Source: Actinomycetota bacterium
Lineage (GTDB): Bacteria > Actinomycetota > Acidimicrobiia > IMCC26256 > PALSA-555
Length of the DNA: 45,848 nt
Direction of reading: 5' to 3'
Assembly: GCA_003140175.1 (NCBI GenBank)
Contig: PLJD01000029.1
Span: 1 to 45,848 of the forward strand
A program made the translations under genes and the position numbers. The notes beneath the pieces were generated by a model. It saw only the letters and a program-made list of their open reading frames with translations, was not told the DNA's origin and made no database searches. Each line of letters starts with the position of its first letter. Within the stretch, counting starts at the first letter, position 1. Shown one piece after another: positions 1-9,023 of this stretch.

Positions 1-141
1 TAGGTCGGCCACGGCGGGGTGGTGCGCGGTGCGGACGAAGCGGCGGGGTGCCGTGTCGAGCGCGGCGCGCGCCGCGGGCACGAGCAGGTCGGCGCCGCCC
101 GGCCCGAGCCCGACGACGACGACGCGGCCGCCGCCGGCCAT
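1..141 (-). CDS. MazG-type / tetrapyrrole-methylase-like protein, N-terminal fragment
   Basis: Only the first 47 codons are in the window; the gene runs off the left edge. The start is ATG at 141 on the minus strand. The N-terminus is Met-Ala followed by a glycine run, then a hydrophobic strand and the loop VVVVGLGPGGADLL, which is the opening beta-strand and glycine loop of the SAM-dependent tetrapyrrole (corrin/porphyrin) methylase fold. In bacteria this fold is fused to the N-terminus of some MazG nucleotide pyrophosphohydrolases (YabN type), and mazG lies beside mfd in many actinobacteria. The fold is visible; the MazG C-terminal half is inferred from context only. It follows the PpiC-type gene by 43 nt and probably belongs to the mfd operon. 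Confidence 0.6.
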   Translation of the reverse strand, partial: MAGGGRVVVVGLGPGGADLLVPAARAALDTAPRRFVRTAHHPAVADL

Positions 142-184
142 CAGCCGATCAGCGAGCGGGCTGCGGGCAGGGCGGGGGTCGGGA

Positions 185-1114
185 TCACGTGGCCTTGGTG
201 GACGTCGCTGGTGCGGCCGGGATCACGACGCGGCCCTGCTGGCGGTCCCAGGTTCCGTAGCGGGGGTCGAGGGTCACGTGCGCGCCCTGGGCGAGGCCGG
301 TGACCTCGTCGAGGGCGACGCTGGCGAGGTCGACCGGCTGGGGTTCGTCGCGCACCAAGATGAGGTGGAAGCCGTACTGGCTCTGGACCGGGTCCGAGAC
401 CTGCCCGATCGGCAGCGTCTGGGCGGCCTGTTCGAAGGGGGCGACGAACTGCTCGCTGTCGAGGCAGCCGAGCTCACCGCCGCGCTGCGCCGAGGACGTG
501 TCGATGGAGTCCTGCCCGGCGAGCGTCGCGAAGTCGGCGCCGGCGGTGAGCTGGGCTTTGATCGCCTGGGCCTCGGCCAGGCTGCTGACCAAGATGTTGG
601 CGACGAACCGGTGCGACGGGCATTGCGCCAGCGCGGTCTGCACCAGGCGCGAGGACGGGTCCGTGAGCAGCGCCTGTTGGAGCGTCGCCATGCGGCTGAA
701 GCGGTCGACCACGTAGTGGGGAAGGGTGCGGACGACCTGTTGGGTGCCGAGAAGCTGCACAGCGAGGGTCTCCCCCGCGCTGCGGTCCGCCGCGGTGACC
801 GTGAGATGGTCGTGGGCGATCGCCCTGTCGACGAAGATCTGGTTGATGCGCAGCGTGATCCAGCCGGCGGCGTAGTTCGCCGCGATCGAGCCCTTTACCG
901 GCGCGACGGGTGTGCTCTTGGATTCTTTGGCGACCCGAGCGAGCGCCTGGTTGTCGGCCAGCGCCCGCAGCTCGGCGTCGAGGTCGTGCTGAGACACCGA
1001 CTGGCCGGCGACGCTGAACGCCGGGACACCCGAATCCACGGTGAGGTACGCGGCGAGCCCGCCAGCGAGGACCAGCCCGACCAGCGCGGCGATGACGACG
1101 GGGAGGCGCTTCAC
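185..1114 (-). CDS. SurA/PpiC-type peptidyl-prolyl cis-trans isomerase, membrane anchored
   Basis: A 309-residue protein with a GTG start at 1114 that overlaps the mfd stop as GTGA, so the two are translationally coupled. Residues 1-25 are a short basic start followed by a hydrophobic stretch (PVVIAALVGLVLAGGLAAYL), a signal anchor or signal peptide placing the rest outside the membrane. The middle is a SurA-N-like helical region. Roughly residues 185-280 form the parvulin/PpiC rotamase domain, with the typical GGELGCL...F...A..L..GQVSDPV and YGFHLI elements. Expected role: folding of exported proteins. A longer reading frame upstream overlaps mfd and is unlikely. The tail after the rotamase domain is a short non-conserved extension. 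Confidence 0.85.
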   Translation of the reverse strand: MKRLPVVIAALVGLVLAGGLAAYLTVDSGVPAFSVAGQSVSQHDLDAELRALADNQALARVAKESKSTPVAPVKGSIAANYAAGWITLRINQIFVDRAIAHDHLTVTAADRSAGETLAVQLLGTQQVVRTLPHYVVDRFSRMATLQQALLTDPSSRLVQTALAQCPSHRFVANILVSSLAEAQAIKAQLTAGADFATLAGQDSIDTSSAQRGGELGCLDSEQFVAPFEQAAQTLPIGQVSDPVQSQYGFHLILVRDEPQPVDLASVALDEVTGLAQGAHVTLDPRYGTWDRQQGRVVIPAAPATSTKAT

Positions 1115-4100
1115 GGCGCCGAGGAGCCTACCGGGGCGTCTGCCGGGCGGGGCACCAGCTCCTCGAGCAGGGCGGTGAGGGTCGCGGCGACCTCGGCGGG
1201 CGGCACGTTGATCGGTACGAGGACCTCTTCGGCGCTGGACTTGGCGCCGGGCGCGAGTCGCCGGAGGCGAACCTGTTGGGACTCGCGCAGGGTGAGCCCC
1301 CGGAGGCGTGCCGCGCCGCCTCCGACGGCGAGGCTGCGCACCCCGAGGCGCACACATTCCGCCCGGAGGCGGGCGGCGTCGAGCAGCGCGGCGGCGGGTG
1401 ACGGCGGCGGCCCGTAGCGGTCCTCCCATTCGGCCCGCACGTCGTCGACGTCGGAGGGTTCGGTCACCGCGGCGAGGCGGCGGTAGGCCTCCATACGGAC
1501 GTCGTCGCGCGCGACGTAGTCGCGGGGCAGGTGCGCGTCGACGGGCAGGTCGATCGTGACCTCGACCGGGTCGGGGACCGTCTCGCCCTTGAGCTCGCCG
1601 ACCGCCTCGGTGACGAGCTGGCAGTAGAGATCGAAGCCGACGGCGGCGATGTGCCCGGACTGGCTGGCGCCGAGCAGGTTGCCGGCGCCGCGGATCTCGA
1701 GGTCGCGCATGGCGATCCGGAATCCGGAGCCGAGCTCGGTGAACTCGCCGATCGTCTTGAGCCGCTCGTAGGCCTCCTCGGTGAGGGCCTGGTTCTCGGG
1801 GTGGAGGAGGTAGGCGTAGGCGCGTTGACCGCGCCGACCGACCCGGCCTCGCAGCTGGTACAGGGTGGCGAGCCCGAGACGGTCCGCCCGGTCCACGACC
1901 AGGGTGTTGACGGTCGGGATGTCGAGGCCGCTCTCGACGATGGTGGTGCAGACCAGGACGTCGTACTCGCGTTCCCAGAAGTCGAGCACGACTCGCTCGA
2001 GGCGGCCCTCGTCCATTTGGCCGTGCGCGATGCCGATCCGGGCGTCGGGGACCAGGTCGCGGAGATGTTCGGCGGCGAACTCGATGTCTTTAACCCGGTT
2101 GTGGACGAAGAACACCTGGCCCTCGCGGAGCAGCTCGCGGCGGACGGCTTCCGCGACGGCCCGGTCGTCGTACTCCCCGACGTAGGTGAGGATGGGCTGG
2201 CGGTCCTCGGGGGGCGTGGTCACCATCGAGAGGTCGCGGATCCCGGTGAGGGAGAGCTCCAGCGTGCGCGGGATCGGCGTCGCGGACAGGGTGAGCACGT
2301 CGACGCCGGTGCGGAGCGCCTTGATCTGCTCTTTGTCCTGGACGCCGAAGCGTTGCTCCTCGTCGATGACGAGCAGTCCCAGTTCGTGGAAGGCGACGTC
2401 GTCGGACAAGAGGCGGTGGGTGGCGATGACGACGTCGACCGCGCCGGTGGCGAGGTCGGTGACGACGCGGCGTTGCTCCTTGGCGGTGAGGAACCGGGAG
2501 AGGACCTCGACGCGCACCGGGTAGTTCGCGAATCGCTCCCGGAACGTCAGGCCGTGCTGGTTGGCGAGCAGGGTGGTCGGGACGAGCACCGCGACCTGTT
2601 TGTTGTCCTGGACGGCCTTGAACGCGGCGCGGATCGCGACCTCGGTTTTGCCGAATCCGACGTCGCCGCACACGACCCGGTCCATCGGCAGGGGCCGTTC
2701 CATGTCGGCTTTGACGTCTTCGATCGCCTGGAGCTGGTCGGGGGTCTCCTCGAACGGGAAGGCGTCTTCGACTTCGCGTTGCCACGGCGTATCGGGGCTG
2801 AACGGATGCCCGGGGCTGACGAGACGCCGCCGGTAGAGCACGACGAGCTCCTGGGCGATCTCGCGGGTCGCGGCGCGCACCCGCGCCTTTTGGCGTTCGA
2901 AGTCGGCGCCGCCCATCCGGTTCAGCGTCGGTGTCTCGCCGCCGGTGTAGCGACGCACGACGCCGACCTGATCGGTGGGGACGTACAGCTTGTCGGCCCC
3001 CTTGTACTCGAGGAGGAGGTAATCGCGGGCCACGCCGCCGATGGCGCGCTGGACCATCCCGGCGTAGCGGGCCACGCCGTGGGTCTGGTGCACGACGTAG
3101 TCGCCAGGCTCGAGGGCGTCGTAGAGATCCGCGGCGCGTTTCGCCCCCCGGGGGGCACGGTGCAGGCGTCGCCTCCCGGTCAGGTCGGATTCGGCGATGA
3201 GCGCGAGGCGGGGGCCGGCAAGGATGACGCCCCGGTTGATGGGCGCGATGGTCACCCCGACCACGCCCGGCGCGGCCGCGTCGTCGATCGCGTCGACACC
3301 GTCCTCGGCGAGCACCTGGGCCAGCCGGTCGCGCGACCCGCGGCCTTCGGCCGCGAGCACGACGGTGTACCCGTCGTCGGCGAGCGATCGGACCCGTCGG
3401 GCGAGGCCGTCGTGGTCGCCGGCGAGCGGCGCGAAGGCGGTGCCCGCCAGGTGGGGCGTGTCGGGGTGGTCGGGGACGGCGAGGAGCGCGGTCGTGCCGG
3501 CGCCGGTGTGGGCCAGCAGCCGGTCGAATGGCAGCGACAAGCGGGGGAACTCGCCCGAGGCGCCCCAGGTCTGGGCGAGCGTCTCCCCCAGCGCGGCCTC
3601 CTCGTCGAGGAGTTCCTGGGCCCGGTGGCGCATCCGGGTCGGCTCGGTGAGCAGCACGAGAGCCTGGTCGGGCAGCAGGTCGGGGAGGAGCCGCTCGTCG
3701 GGGGTCAGCCAGGGCAGCCAGGACTCCATCCCGTCGAAGAGCTGGCCGGTCGCGAGACGCTCCCACTGCTCGGCCCCCCAACGGGCGGTGGCGAGGAGCG
3801 TGTGGGCGCGCTCGCGCACCTCGGGGGTGGGGAGCAGCTCGCGGGCGGGGAAGGCGCGTACCGACTCGAGCTCGTGGGTGGAGCGCTGGTCAGCGACCGC
3901 GAAGGCCGAGAGGCGCTCGACGTCGTCGCCCCACAGGTCGATGCGGACCGGATGGTCCTCGGTCACCGGGTAGAGATCGACGATCGAGCCCCGCACGGCG
4001 ACCTCGCCGCGTGCCTCGACCTGGTACTCGCGGCGGTACCCGAGGGTGACGAGACGCTCGACGAGCTCGTCGCGGTCGAGGACCTGCCCGGCGCGCACCT

Positions 4101-4530
4101 CGACGGGTTCGCTCACCTCGACGTGGGGGCCGAGGCGCTGCACGAGGGCCCGCACGGGCGCGACCACCACCTGGGGGGCCGCGTCGCCTCCGGTCCGCAG
4201 CCGCCACAGCACGCGGAGGCGCCGCCCCATCGTTTCCAGCGACGGGGAGACCCGCTCGAACGGCAGCGTCTCCCAGGCCGGGAACCACTCCACGGACCCG
4301 CCGCCGAGGAAGCAGCCCAGGTCGCGGGCGAGCTGCTCGGCCTCGGCGCCGGTTGGCACCGCGACGAGCAGCGGTCGACGGGTGCTGACGCCGGCGAGGG
4401 CGGCGACGAAGATCGCCCGGGCGGTGTCGGGGACCGCCACCGCGGGGGCGCGCGCGACGACGGCGCGCACCGTCGCGTCGTCGCGGAGCAGCGGCGCAAG
4501 ATCAGCGAGGGGGGCACGGAAATCGGTCAC
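1111..4530 (-). CDS. mfd: Transcription-repair coupling factor Mfd
   Basis: A 1139-residue ATP-dependent DNA translocase that pushes stalled RNA polymerase off damaged DNA and recruits UvrA. Domains in order: UvrB-homology module (about residues 1-350); RNA-polymerase-interacting CarD-like domain around residue 473 (EPGDYVVHQTHGVARYAGM); RecG-type helicase with Walker A GDVGFGKTE near residue 625; Walker B DEEQRFGV near 724; motif VI QLRGRVGRRGQRAYAYL near 897; and a C-terminal TRCF domain near residues 990-1090. The start is GTG at 4530. Length and motif order are normal for the family. A possible -10 (TAGGCT, 4585-4580) lies about 50 nt upstream. The next gene overlaps its stop by 4 nt. Confidence 0.97.
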   Translation of the reverse strand: MTDFRAPLADLAPLLRDDATVRAVVARAPAVAVPDTARAIFVAALAGVSTRRPLLVAVPTGAEAEQLARDLGCFLGGGSVEWFPAWETLPFERVSPSLETMGRRLRVLWRLRTGGDAAPQVVVAPVRALVQRLGPHVEVSEPVEVRAGQVLDRDELVERLVTLGYRREYQVEARGEVAVRGSIVDLYPVTEDHPVRIDLWGDDVERLSAFAVADQRSTHELESVRAFPARELLPTPEVRERAHTLLATARWGAEQWERLATGQLFDGMESWLPWLTPDERLLPDLLPDQALVLLTEPTRMRHRAQELLDEEAALGETLAQTWGASGEFPRLSLPFDRLLAHTGAGTTALLAVPDHPDTPHLAGTAFAPLAGDHDGLARRVRSLADDGYTVVLAAEGRGSRDRLAQVLAEDGVDAIDDAAAPGVVGVTIAPINRGVILAGPRLALIAESDLTGRRRLHRAPRGAKRAADLYDALEPGDYVVHQTHGVARYAGMVQRAIGGVARDYLLLEYKGADKLYVPTDQVGVVRRYTGGETPTLNRMGGADFERQKARVRAATREIAQELVVLYRRRLVSPGHPFSPDTPWQREVEDAFPFEETPDQLQAIEDVKADMERPLPMDRVVCGDVGFGKTEVAIRAAFKAVQDNKQVAVLVPTTLLANQHGLTFRERFANYPVRVEVLSRFLTAKEQRRVVTDLATGAVDVVIATHRLLSDDVAFHELGLLVIDEEQRFGVQDKEQIKALRTGVDVLTLSATPIPRTLELSLTGIRDLSMVTTPPEDRQPILTYVGEYDDRAVAEAVRRELLREGQVFFVHNRVKDIEFAAEHLRDLVPDARIGIAHGQMDEGRLERVVLDFWEREYDVLVCTTIVESGLDIPTVNTLVVDRADRLGLATLYQLRGRVGRRGQRAYAYLLHPENQALTEEAYERLKTIGEFTELGSGFRIAMRDLEIRGAGNLLGASQSGHIAAVGFDLYCQLVTEAVGELKGETVPDPVEVTIDLPVDAHLPRDYVARDDVRMEAYRRLAAVTEPSDVDDVRAEWEDRYGPPPSPAAALLDAARLRAECVRLGVRSLAVGGGAARLRGLTLRESQQVRLRRLAPGAKSSAEEVLVPINVPPAEVAATLTALLEELVPRPADAPVGSSAP

Positions 4531-4744
4531 GGACGCGCGGCGACGCCGGGCACGCAGGCGCGGCCCGGGTCGTGTCCCGAGCCTACCGACCGGCCCCTCA
4601 CGATTCTTGGGGCTCGGCGGACCCGCGCCGGGCGCGCCACACCAGGGCTACGTTGCAGGCATCAGTGCACGCGGCTCCGCCTCATCGGCCCGGGCGGCAG
4701 TCCCCGAGTCCGCGACGGCGGCTCGTCGAGCGGCGGGCCGTGCG

Positions 4745-6040
4745 TTGCGCCGCAGCGTCCCCCGGTCGAGCCACGGGGCATGGACGCCCGCGGTCGGGCG
4801 GCCCGATCCGGTGGCGCAGCTCGAGGAGCAGAACCGGAGCCGGCTTCCCGCGCTGGTTCCCCTCCGGTGGGCCCGGACGTTGCCGTCGCCGTTCACGTTC
4901 CTGCGCGGCGCGGCCGTCGTCATGGCCTCGGACCTGGCCGGGACCCCCGCGACCGGGATCACCGTGCAGGCGTGCGGTGATGCCCACATCGCCAACTTCG
5001 GTGTCTTTGCCTCCCCGGAACGAAACCTCCTGTTCGACGTCACCGACTTCGACGAGACGCTGCGGGCCCCGTGGGAGTGGGACCTCAAGCGGCTCGCCGC
5101 CAGCGCGGTCGTCGCGGCGCGTGCCGCGCGGCTCGATGAGCGGGTGGGGCGCGCCGCGGCGGAGGCAGGGGTGCGCGCCTACCGGGCCGGGATGGCCCGG
5201 TACGCCGAGGAGACGGCGTTGGGCACCTGGTACGCGCGCATCGACGAGGAGACGACCCGCCGGTTGGGGCGGGGACGGTCGCGCACCCAGCTCGAGGCGC
5301 TCTTCGCCTCGGCGCGTGACGCGACGTCGGCGACCGCCCTCCCGGCGCTCGCCAAGCTGACCCGGGCCGGGAACTGGCGGATCGTGGACCATCCGCCGGT
5401 CGTCTCCCACGACGGGATCGACCAGTACGAAGCCGCGCTGCGACGTGCCTACGCGACGTATCGAGAGACCCTCGAGGACGACCGGCGCCTCCTCCTCGAT
5501 CGTTTCGAGGTGCGCGACTTCGCGCTGAAGGTGGTGGGAGTCGGCAGCGTCGGGACCCGCTGCTTCGTGGCGCTGCTGGTGAGCGACGTCGAGGAACCGC
5601 TCTTCCTCCAGGTCAAGGAGGCCCAGCGATCGGTCCTCGCCCCCTACGCCCACGCCGACGGGACCGTGCGGGAGGGTCGACGGGTCGTCACCGGCCAGCG
5701 ACTCATGCAGGCCGACAGCGACATCTTCCTCGGCTGGGCCGAGGCCGACGGCACCGACTACTACGTTCGCCAGCTCCGAGACATGAAGGCCTCCGCGGAC
5801 TTCGCGACGATGCGGCCCGGGGTGTTCCACGACTATCTGCGGCTGTGCGGCGCGACCCTCGCCCGCGCGCACGCTCGCAGCGGGACCGCACCCGAGATCG
5901 CCGGATACCTGGGCCGGGGTCGGGGCTTCGACCGGGCCGTGACCCGCTTCGCGGTCTCCTACGCCGACCAGACCACCGCCGACCACCAGGCGCTGCGCGA
6001 CGCGGTCCGGACCGGGCGAATCAGCACCACGACGACCTGA
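4745..6040 (+). CDS. DUF2252 family protein
   Basis: About 431 residues if the TTG at 4745 is the start. The upstream frame is open but contains no ATG or GTG close by, and the family usually begins shortly before the VPRSSHG...W motif found here, so the start is uncertain. Recognisable family landmarks are RPDPVAQLEEQN, the SPFTFLRGAA stretch, GDAHIANFGVF, DVTDFDETLRAPWEWDLKRLA and, later, FLQVKEA. The GDxHxxNFG and DFDE/WDLKRL motifs resemble the catalytic and metal-binding loops of kinase-like (aminoglycoside phosphotransferase) folds, so a kinase-like activity is plausible. No function is established for this family. It is divergent from mfd (214-bp gap) and convergent with the MgtC-like gene. 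Confidence 0.85.
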   Translation: MRRSVPRSSHGAWTPAVGRPDPVAQLEEQNRSRLPALVPLRWARTLPSPFTFLRGAAVVMASDLAGTPATGITVQACGDAHIANFGVFASPERNLLFDVTDFDETLRAPWEWDLKRLAASAVVAARAARLDERVGRAAAEAGVRAYRAGMARYAEETALGTWYARIDEETTRRLGRGRSRTQLEALFASARDATSATALPALAKLTRAGNWRIVDHPPVVSHDGIDQYEAALRRAYATYRETLEDDRRLLLDRFEVRDFALKVVGVGSVGTRCFVALLVSDVEEPLFLQVKEAQRSVLAPYAHADGTVREGRRVVTGQRLMQADSDIFLGWAEADGTDYYVRQLRDMKASADFATMRPGVFHDYLRLCGATLARAHARSGTAPEIAGYLGRGRGFDRAVTRFAVSYADQTTADHQALRDAVRTGRISTTTT

Positions 6041-6077
6041 GAGCCCGTCGCCGCGCCGCCCCCGCCCCGCCGTGCGG

Positions 6078-6566
6078 TCAGGTCGGGTCGGGAGGCGGTA
6101 CCGCGTGTCGGCGCCCGGGGGGCGGCGGGTCATCGTCGCCGCGCACCGAGCCCATGTAACGGCTGGCGTCGAGGTAGCGCAGCCCGGGCAGGTAGCGGAC
6201 CTCGAGGGTCACCACGACCAGCGCCGTCGCGACCACCGCGAGGAGCGGGTAGCCGGCGCCCGCCACGACGCCGATGCTGGCCGTGGCCAGGACCGCCGTC
6301 GCGCTGGTGATCCCGCGCAGCGTGCCGCCCGGGTCCCGGAACAGCAGCGCGCCGCCGATGAAGCCGACGCCGGTGACGACCCCCGCGATGGCGTTCCCCG
6401 CGCCTTGCGCGACCGCGATGGCGGTGATCGCCGCCGCCGCGGTGCCCACGAGCGAGAAGGTCCGATCCCCCGCCGGGCCGCCCCGCAGCTGGCGCTCAAA
6501 ACCGACCGTGAAGCTGAGCGCGAAGGCGACGACGACGTGCAGGATCATCTGCCACTCGGTCGTCAC
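6078..6566 (-). CDS. MgtC/SapB family membrane protein
   Basis: A 162-residue integral membrane protein with a GTG start at 6566. Four hydrophobic segments cover about residues 7-130. Family hallmarks are an FTVGFERQLRGG motif after the first helix, DRTFSLVGTAAAA in the second, VVTGVGFIGGALLFRD, and LRGITSATAVLATASIGVVAGAG. MgtC homologues in pathogens modulate F-type ATP synthase and Mg2+ homeostasis; the function here is unknown. The C-terminal 30 residues are proline- and acid-rich and not membrane embedded. It lies 71 nt downstream of pth, with a GC-only hairpin in between, so it may be a separate transcription unit. Confidence 0.88.
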   Translation of the reverse strand: MTTEWQMILHVVVAFALSFTVGFERQLRGGPAGDRTFSLVGTAAAAITAIAVAQGAGNAIAGVVTGVGFIGGALLFRDPGGTLRGITSATAVLATASIGVVAGAGYPLLAVVATALVVVTLEVRYLPGLRYLDASRYMGSVRGDDDPPPPGRRHAVPPPDPT

Positions 6567-6620
6567 CGCTCCAGTGTGTCGGAGCCGGCGCCGCGAGGTC
6601 GGGACCGGCCCGTCCGCCCG

Positions 6621-6634
6621 CCCCGCCGGCGGGG
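6621..6634 (-). terminator. GC-only hairpin just after pth
   Basis: The perfect 14-nt palindrome CCCCGCCGGCGGGG starts four bases beyond the pth stop codon. As RNA it could fold with a CCGG loop. There is no U-tract after it, so it is at best a Rho-assisted or weak terminator. Confidence 0.3.
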
Positions 6635-6637
6635 ACC

Positions 6638-7261
6638 TCAGGGTGAGGAGGTCGCCCCGTTGTAGCGGTTCATCGCCGCCGCGACACCCTCACCCGCGAT
6701 GACCTCGACCGCGTCGGCGGCGTGTTCGAGCGTCACGGCAATCTCGGCCTGCTCCCGTTTCGAGAACCGCGACAGCACATGGTCGGCGCCCTGCTCCTTC
6801 GAGACCGGTTTGCCGACACCGACACGGACGCGCGCGAACGTGTCGCTGTGCAGATGATCCCGGACCGAGCGCAGCCCGTTGTGGCCCGCCAGGCCACCCC
6901 CCGACTTGACTCGCAGCTGCGCCACGGGCAGGTCCAGCTCGTCGTGCACGACGACGAGCTGCTCGGGGGTCACGGCGTAGCGGCGAACGAGGCGGCGCAC
7001 CGCGTCGCCCGAGTCGTTCATCCATTGCTGGGGGACGGCCAGCGCGACCCGCGTTCCGCCGATGCGGACCTCGTCGACGAGCGCCCGCTCCTTCCCGGCG
7101 CGCAGGCGCGCACCGTGACGGACGGCCAGGATCTCGACCGTGTCGGCGCCGACGTTGTGGCGGGTGTGCGCGTACTCCCGGCCGGGATTGCCGAGCCCGA
7201 CGACGAGCCAGTCGGCGGGTGTCCCGGTGCGAGCCGGCGGCGAGCCTCGCCGCCGCAGCAC
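6638..7261 (-). CDS. pth: Peptidyl-tRNA hydrolase
   Basis: A 207-residue enzyme that releases peptides from peptidyl-tRNA dropped by stalled ribosomes. Diagnostic motifs are VVGLGNPGREYAHTRHNVG, containing the catalytic His of the TRHNVG loop; PQQWMNDSG with the conserved Asn; VVHDELDLP; and KSGGGLAGHNGLRS with the substrate-binding His-Asn. The GTG start at 7261 lies 3 nt after the rplY stop, so the two are co-transcribed, the same order as in Mycobacterium. The first 16 residues are a non-conserved basic extension, so the true start could be slightly further in. Confidence 0.96.
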   Translation of the reverse strand: MLRRRGSPPARTGTPADWLVVGLGNPGREYAHTRHNVGADTVEILAVRHGARLRAGKERALVDEVRIGGTRVALAVPQQWMNDSGDAVRRLVRRYAVTPEQLVVVHDELDLPVAQLRVKSGGGLAGHNGLRSVRDHLHSDTFARVRVGVGKPVSKEQGADHVLSRFSKREQAEIAVTLEHAADAVEVIAGEGVAAAMNRYNGATSSP

Positions 7262-7264
7262 CGT

Positions 7265-7924
7265 CTACTCCTCGTCGCCGGACGCCTCGCCACCCTCGGC
7301 CGGCGCGACCGCCTCGGCTCCCTCACCCTCGACGGCCTCACCCTCGGCGGCCTCCGCTTCGCCTTCGACGGTCGCGACCCGGGGGGCGACAACCTGGGCG
7401 ATGAGCGCGTCGGGTTCGAGCATGGCCAGCACCCCGGCGGGGAGGGCCAGGTCGGCGAGGCGCACCTGGTCGCCAATGTCGAGCTCGGACACGTCGGTCT
7501 CGATGGAGCCCGGGATGTCCTGGGGGCGGGCCTCGATCGGCAGCGCGAACACGAGCTGCTCGAGGAGGCCGCCGTTGCGGACGCCTTCGGGCTCGCCGAG
7601 GAGGTGCACGGCGACCTCGGCGGTCACCGCGACATCGGTGCGGACCCGCACGAAGTCCACGTGGACGAGGTCGCCGCGAGTCGGGTTGCGTTGGATCTGG
7701 CGGGCCAGGGTGAGCTGGTTGTCGCCGTCGAGCTGCAGCCGGATGAGCGTGTTGGCGCCGTGGGCGAGGATGTGGCCCAGCTCTCGGGCCGGGACGGTGA
7801 CCGTCACCGAGTCGCCACCCAGCCCGTAGACGACGGCGGGGACCTGCCCGGCGCGACGGAGCCGACCCGCGGGACGCGAGCCTCGTTCAGCTCGGGACTC
7901 GGCGGTGAGGACTTCCTCGGCCAT
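7265..7924 (-). CDS. rplY: 50S ribosomal protein L25/general stress protein Ctc (bL25)
   Basis: A 219-residue long-form bL25 that binds 5S rRNA. The N-terminal domain (about 1-95) carries the 5S-binding fold (VLTAESRAERGS, GQVPAVVYGLG); the second domain (about 96-185) is the Ctc/TL5 beta domain. The last 35 residues are an alanine/glutamate-rich acidic tail (runs such as EGEAEAAEGEA), common in actinobacterial Ctc proteins. ATG at 7924 is preceded by a purine-rich stretch (GGAAAGG) about 12 nt upstream. It forms an operon with pth (3-nt gap). Confidence 0.95.
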   Translation of the reverse strand: MAEEVLTAESRAERGSRPAGRLRRAGQVPAVVYGLGGDSVTVTVPARELGHILAHGANTLIRLQLDGDNQLTLARQIQRNPTRGDLVHVDFVRVRTDVAVTAEVAVHLLGEPEGVRNGGLLEQLVFALPIEARPQDIPGSIETDVSELDIGDQVRLADLALPAGVLAMLEPDALIAQVVAPRVATVEGEAEAAEGEAVEGEGAEAVAPAEGGEASGDEE

Positions 7925-7963
7925 GGCGCGACGCAGCCTTTCCAGCGGCTCGGTGGATCGTCC

Positions 7964-7993
7964 ATTGTGCTCGCCCGCAGCGGGTCAGGCCAA
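7964..7993 (-). promoter_or_regulatory. Possible rplY-pth promoter
   Basis: On the minus strand TTGGCC (7993-7988) and CACAAT (7969-7964) are separated by 18 nt and lie about 40 nt upstream of the rplY start. They resemble sigma-70-type -35/-10 elements and stand out as relatively AT-rich. This is a reading by eye only. Confidence 0.3.
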
Positions 7994-8004
7994 GTCTGGG
8001 TTGA

Positions 8005-8029
8005 CCGCCCCGAGATGGCGCCGGGGCGG
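8005..8029 (-). terminator. Hairpin after prs
   Basis: A perfect 8-bp stem (CCGCCCCG / CGGGGCGG) with a 9-nt loop begins one base after the prs stop codon, with no clear U-tract. It probably ends the glmU-prs transcript or separates it from rplY-pth. Confidence 0.5.
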
Positions 8030-8030
8030 C

Positions 8031-9023
8031 TCAGACGTTGTCGCCGCGGAAGATCTCGCTGACGCTCGAGTCGGCGAAGACCGCGGCGAGGGCCTCGGCG
8101 ATGATCGGCGCCACTGACAGCACGGTGAGGGAATCCCAGCGCTTGTCGTCGGGGATCGGCACGGTGTTGGTGACGACCACCTCCCGCACCGGGGCGTTCT
8201 TCAGGCGGTCGACGGCGGGGCCGGAGAGCAACCCGTGGGTCGCGGCCACGGTCACCTCGCTCGCGCCGCGGGCGTGGAGCAGGTCGGCGGCGGCGGTGAT
8301 CGTGCCCGCAGTGTCGATGATGTCGTCGACGAGCACGCAGGAACGACCCGCGACCTCTCCGACCACCTCGACGGCCTCGGCGACGTTGTGGGTCCCCTTC
8401 GGGCGACGCTTGTCGATGAAGGCGATCTCGGCATCCACGCCGCGCTCGGCGAACTGGTTCACGAACCGGTGGGCGAGCTTGCCGCCACCCGCGTCGGGCG
8501 ACACGACGGTGACCGCCCGCCCCCCCGCGTCGCCGAGATGCTCGGCGAGGATCGGGACCGCGGTGAGGTGGTCCACCGGCATGTCGAAGAATCCCTGGAC
8601 CTGGCCGGTGTGCAGGTCCACCGTCACGACCCGGTCGCAGCCGGCCGCGGTGAGCAGGTCGGCGAGGAGCCGGGCGGTGATCGGCTCGCGCCCCTCGGCT
8701 TTGCGGTCCTGGCGGGCATACGCGTAGAAGGGACAGACCGCGGTGATCCGTTTGGCGGAGGCTCGTTTGGCCGCGTCGATCATGATCAGCTGCTCGATGA
8801 TCCGGTCGTTGATCGGCGGGCAGTGGCCCTGGATCACGAACACGTCCGAGCCGCGGATGCTCTCGCCGTAGCGGCAGTAGAGCTCGCCGTTGGCGAAGCT
8901 GGACAGCACCACCGCGCCGAGCGGCACTTGCAGGCAGGTCGAGATCTCGGCGGCGAGTTCGGCGTTGCCCCGGCCGGAGAACACCATGAGGCGCTTCTTT
9001 TGGGTGAGCTCCCGCGGGGTCAC
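8031..9023 (-). CDS. prs: Ribose-phosphate pyrophosphokinase (PRPP synthetase)
   Basis: A 330-residue cytosolic enzyme converting ribose-5-phosphate and ATP to PRPP for purine, pyrimidine, His, Trp and NAD synthesis. Seen: MVFSGRGNAELAAEI at the start; the ATP-loop region FANGELYCRYGESIRGSDV; KRITAVCPFYAYARQDRK; the ribose-5-phosphate region VDLHTGQVQGFFDMPVDHL near residue 135; and the PRPP-binding motif VLVDDIIDTAGT near residue 231. The GTG start at 9023 overlaps the glmU stop as GTGA, so glmU and prs are translationally coupled, the same pair as in Mycobacterium. Confidence 0.97.
   Translation of the reverse strand: MTPRELTQKKRLMVFSGRGNAELAAEISTCLQVPLGAVVLSSFANGELYCRYGESIRGSDVFVIQGHCPPINDRIIEQLIMIDAAKRASAKRITAVCPFYAYARQDRKAEGREPITARLLADLLTAAGCDRVVTVDLHTGQVQGFFDMPVDHLTAVPILAEHLGDAGGRAVTVVSPDAGGGKLAHRFVNQFAERGVDAEIAFIDKRRPKGTHNVAEAVEVVGEVAGRSCVLVDDIIDTAGTITAAADLLHARGASEVTVAATHGLLSGPAVDRLKNAPVREVVVTNTVPIPDDKRWDSLTVLSVAPIIAEALAAVFADSSVSEIFRGDNV

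Noticed and set aside
1531..4980. Very long open frame on the plus strand opposite mfd
   Set aside because: It is the antisense shadow of a clear Mfd protein. High GC content makes long shadow frames common; the translation has no recognisable domain.
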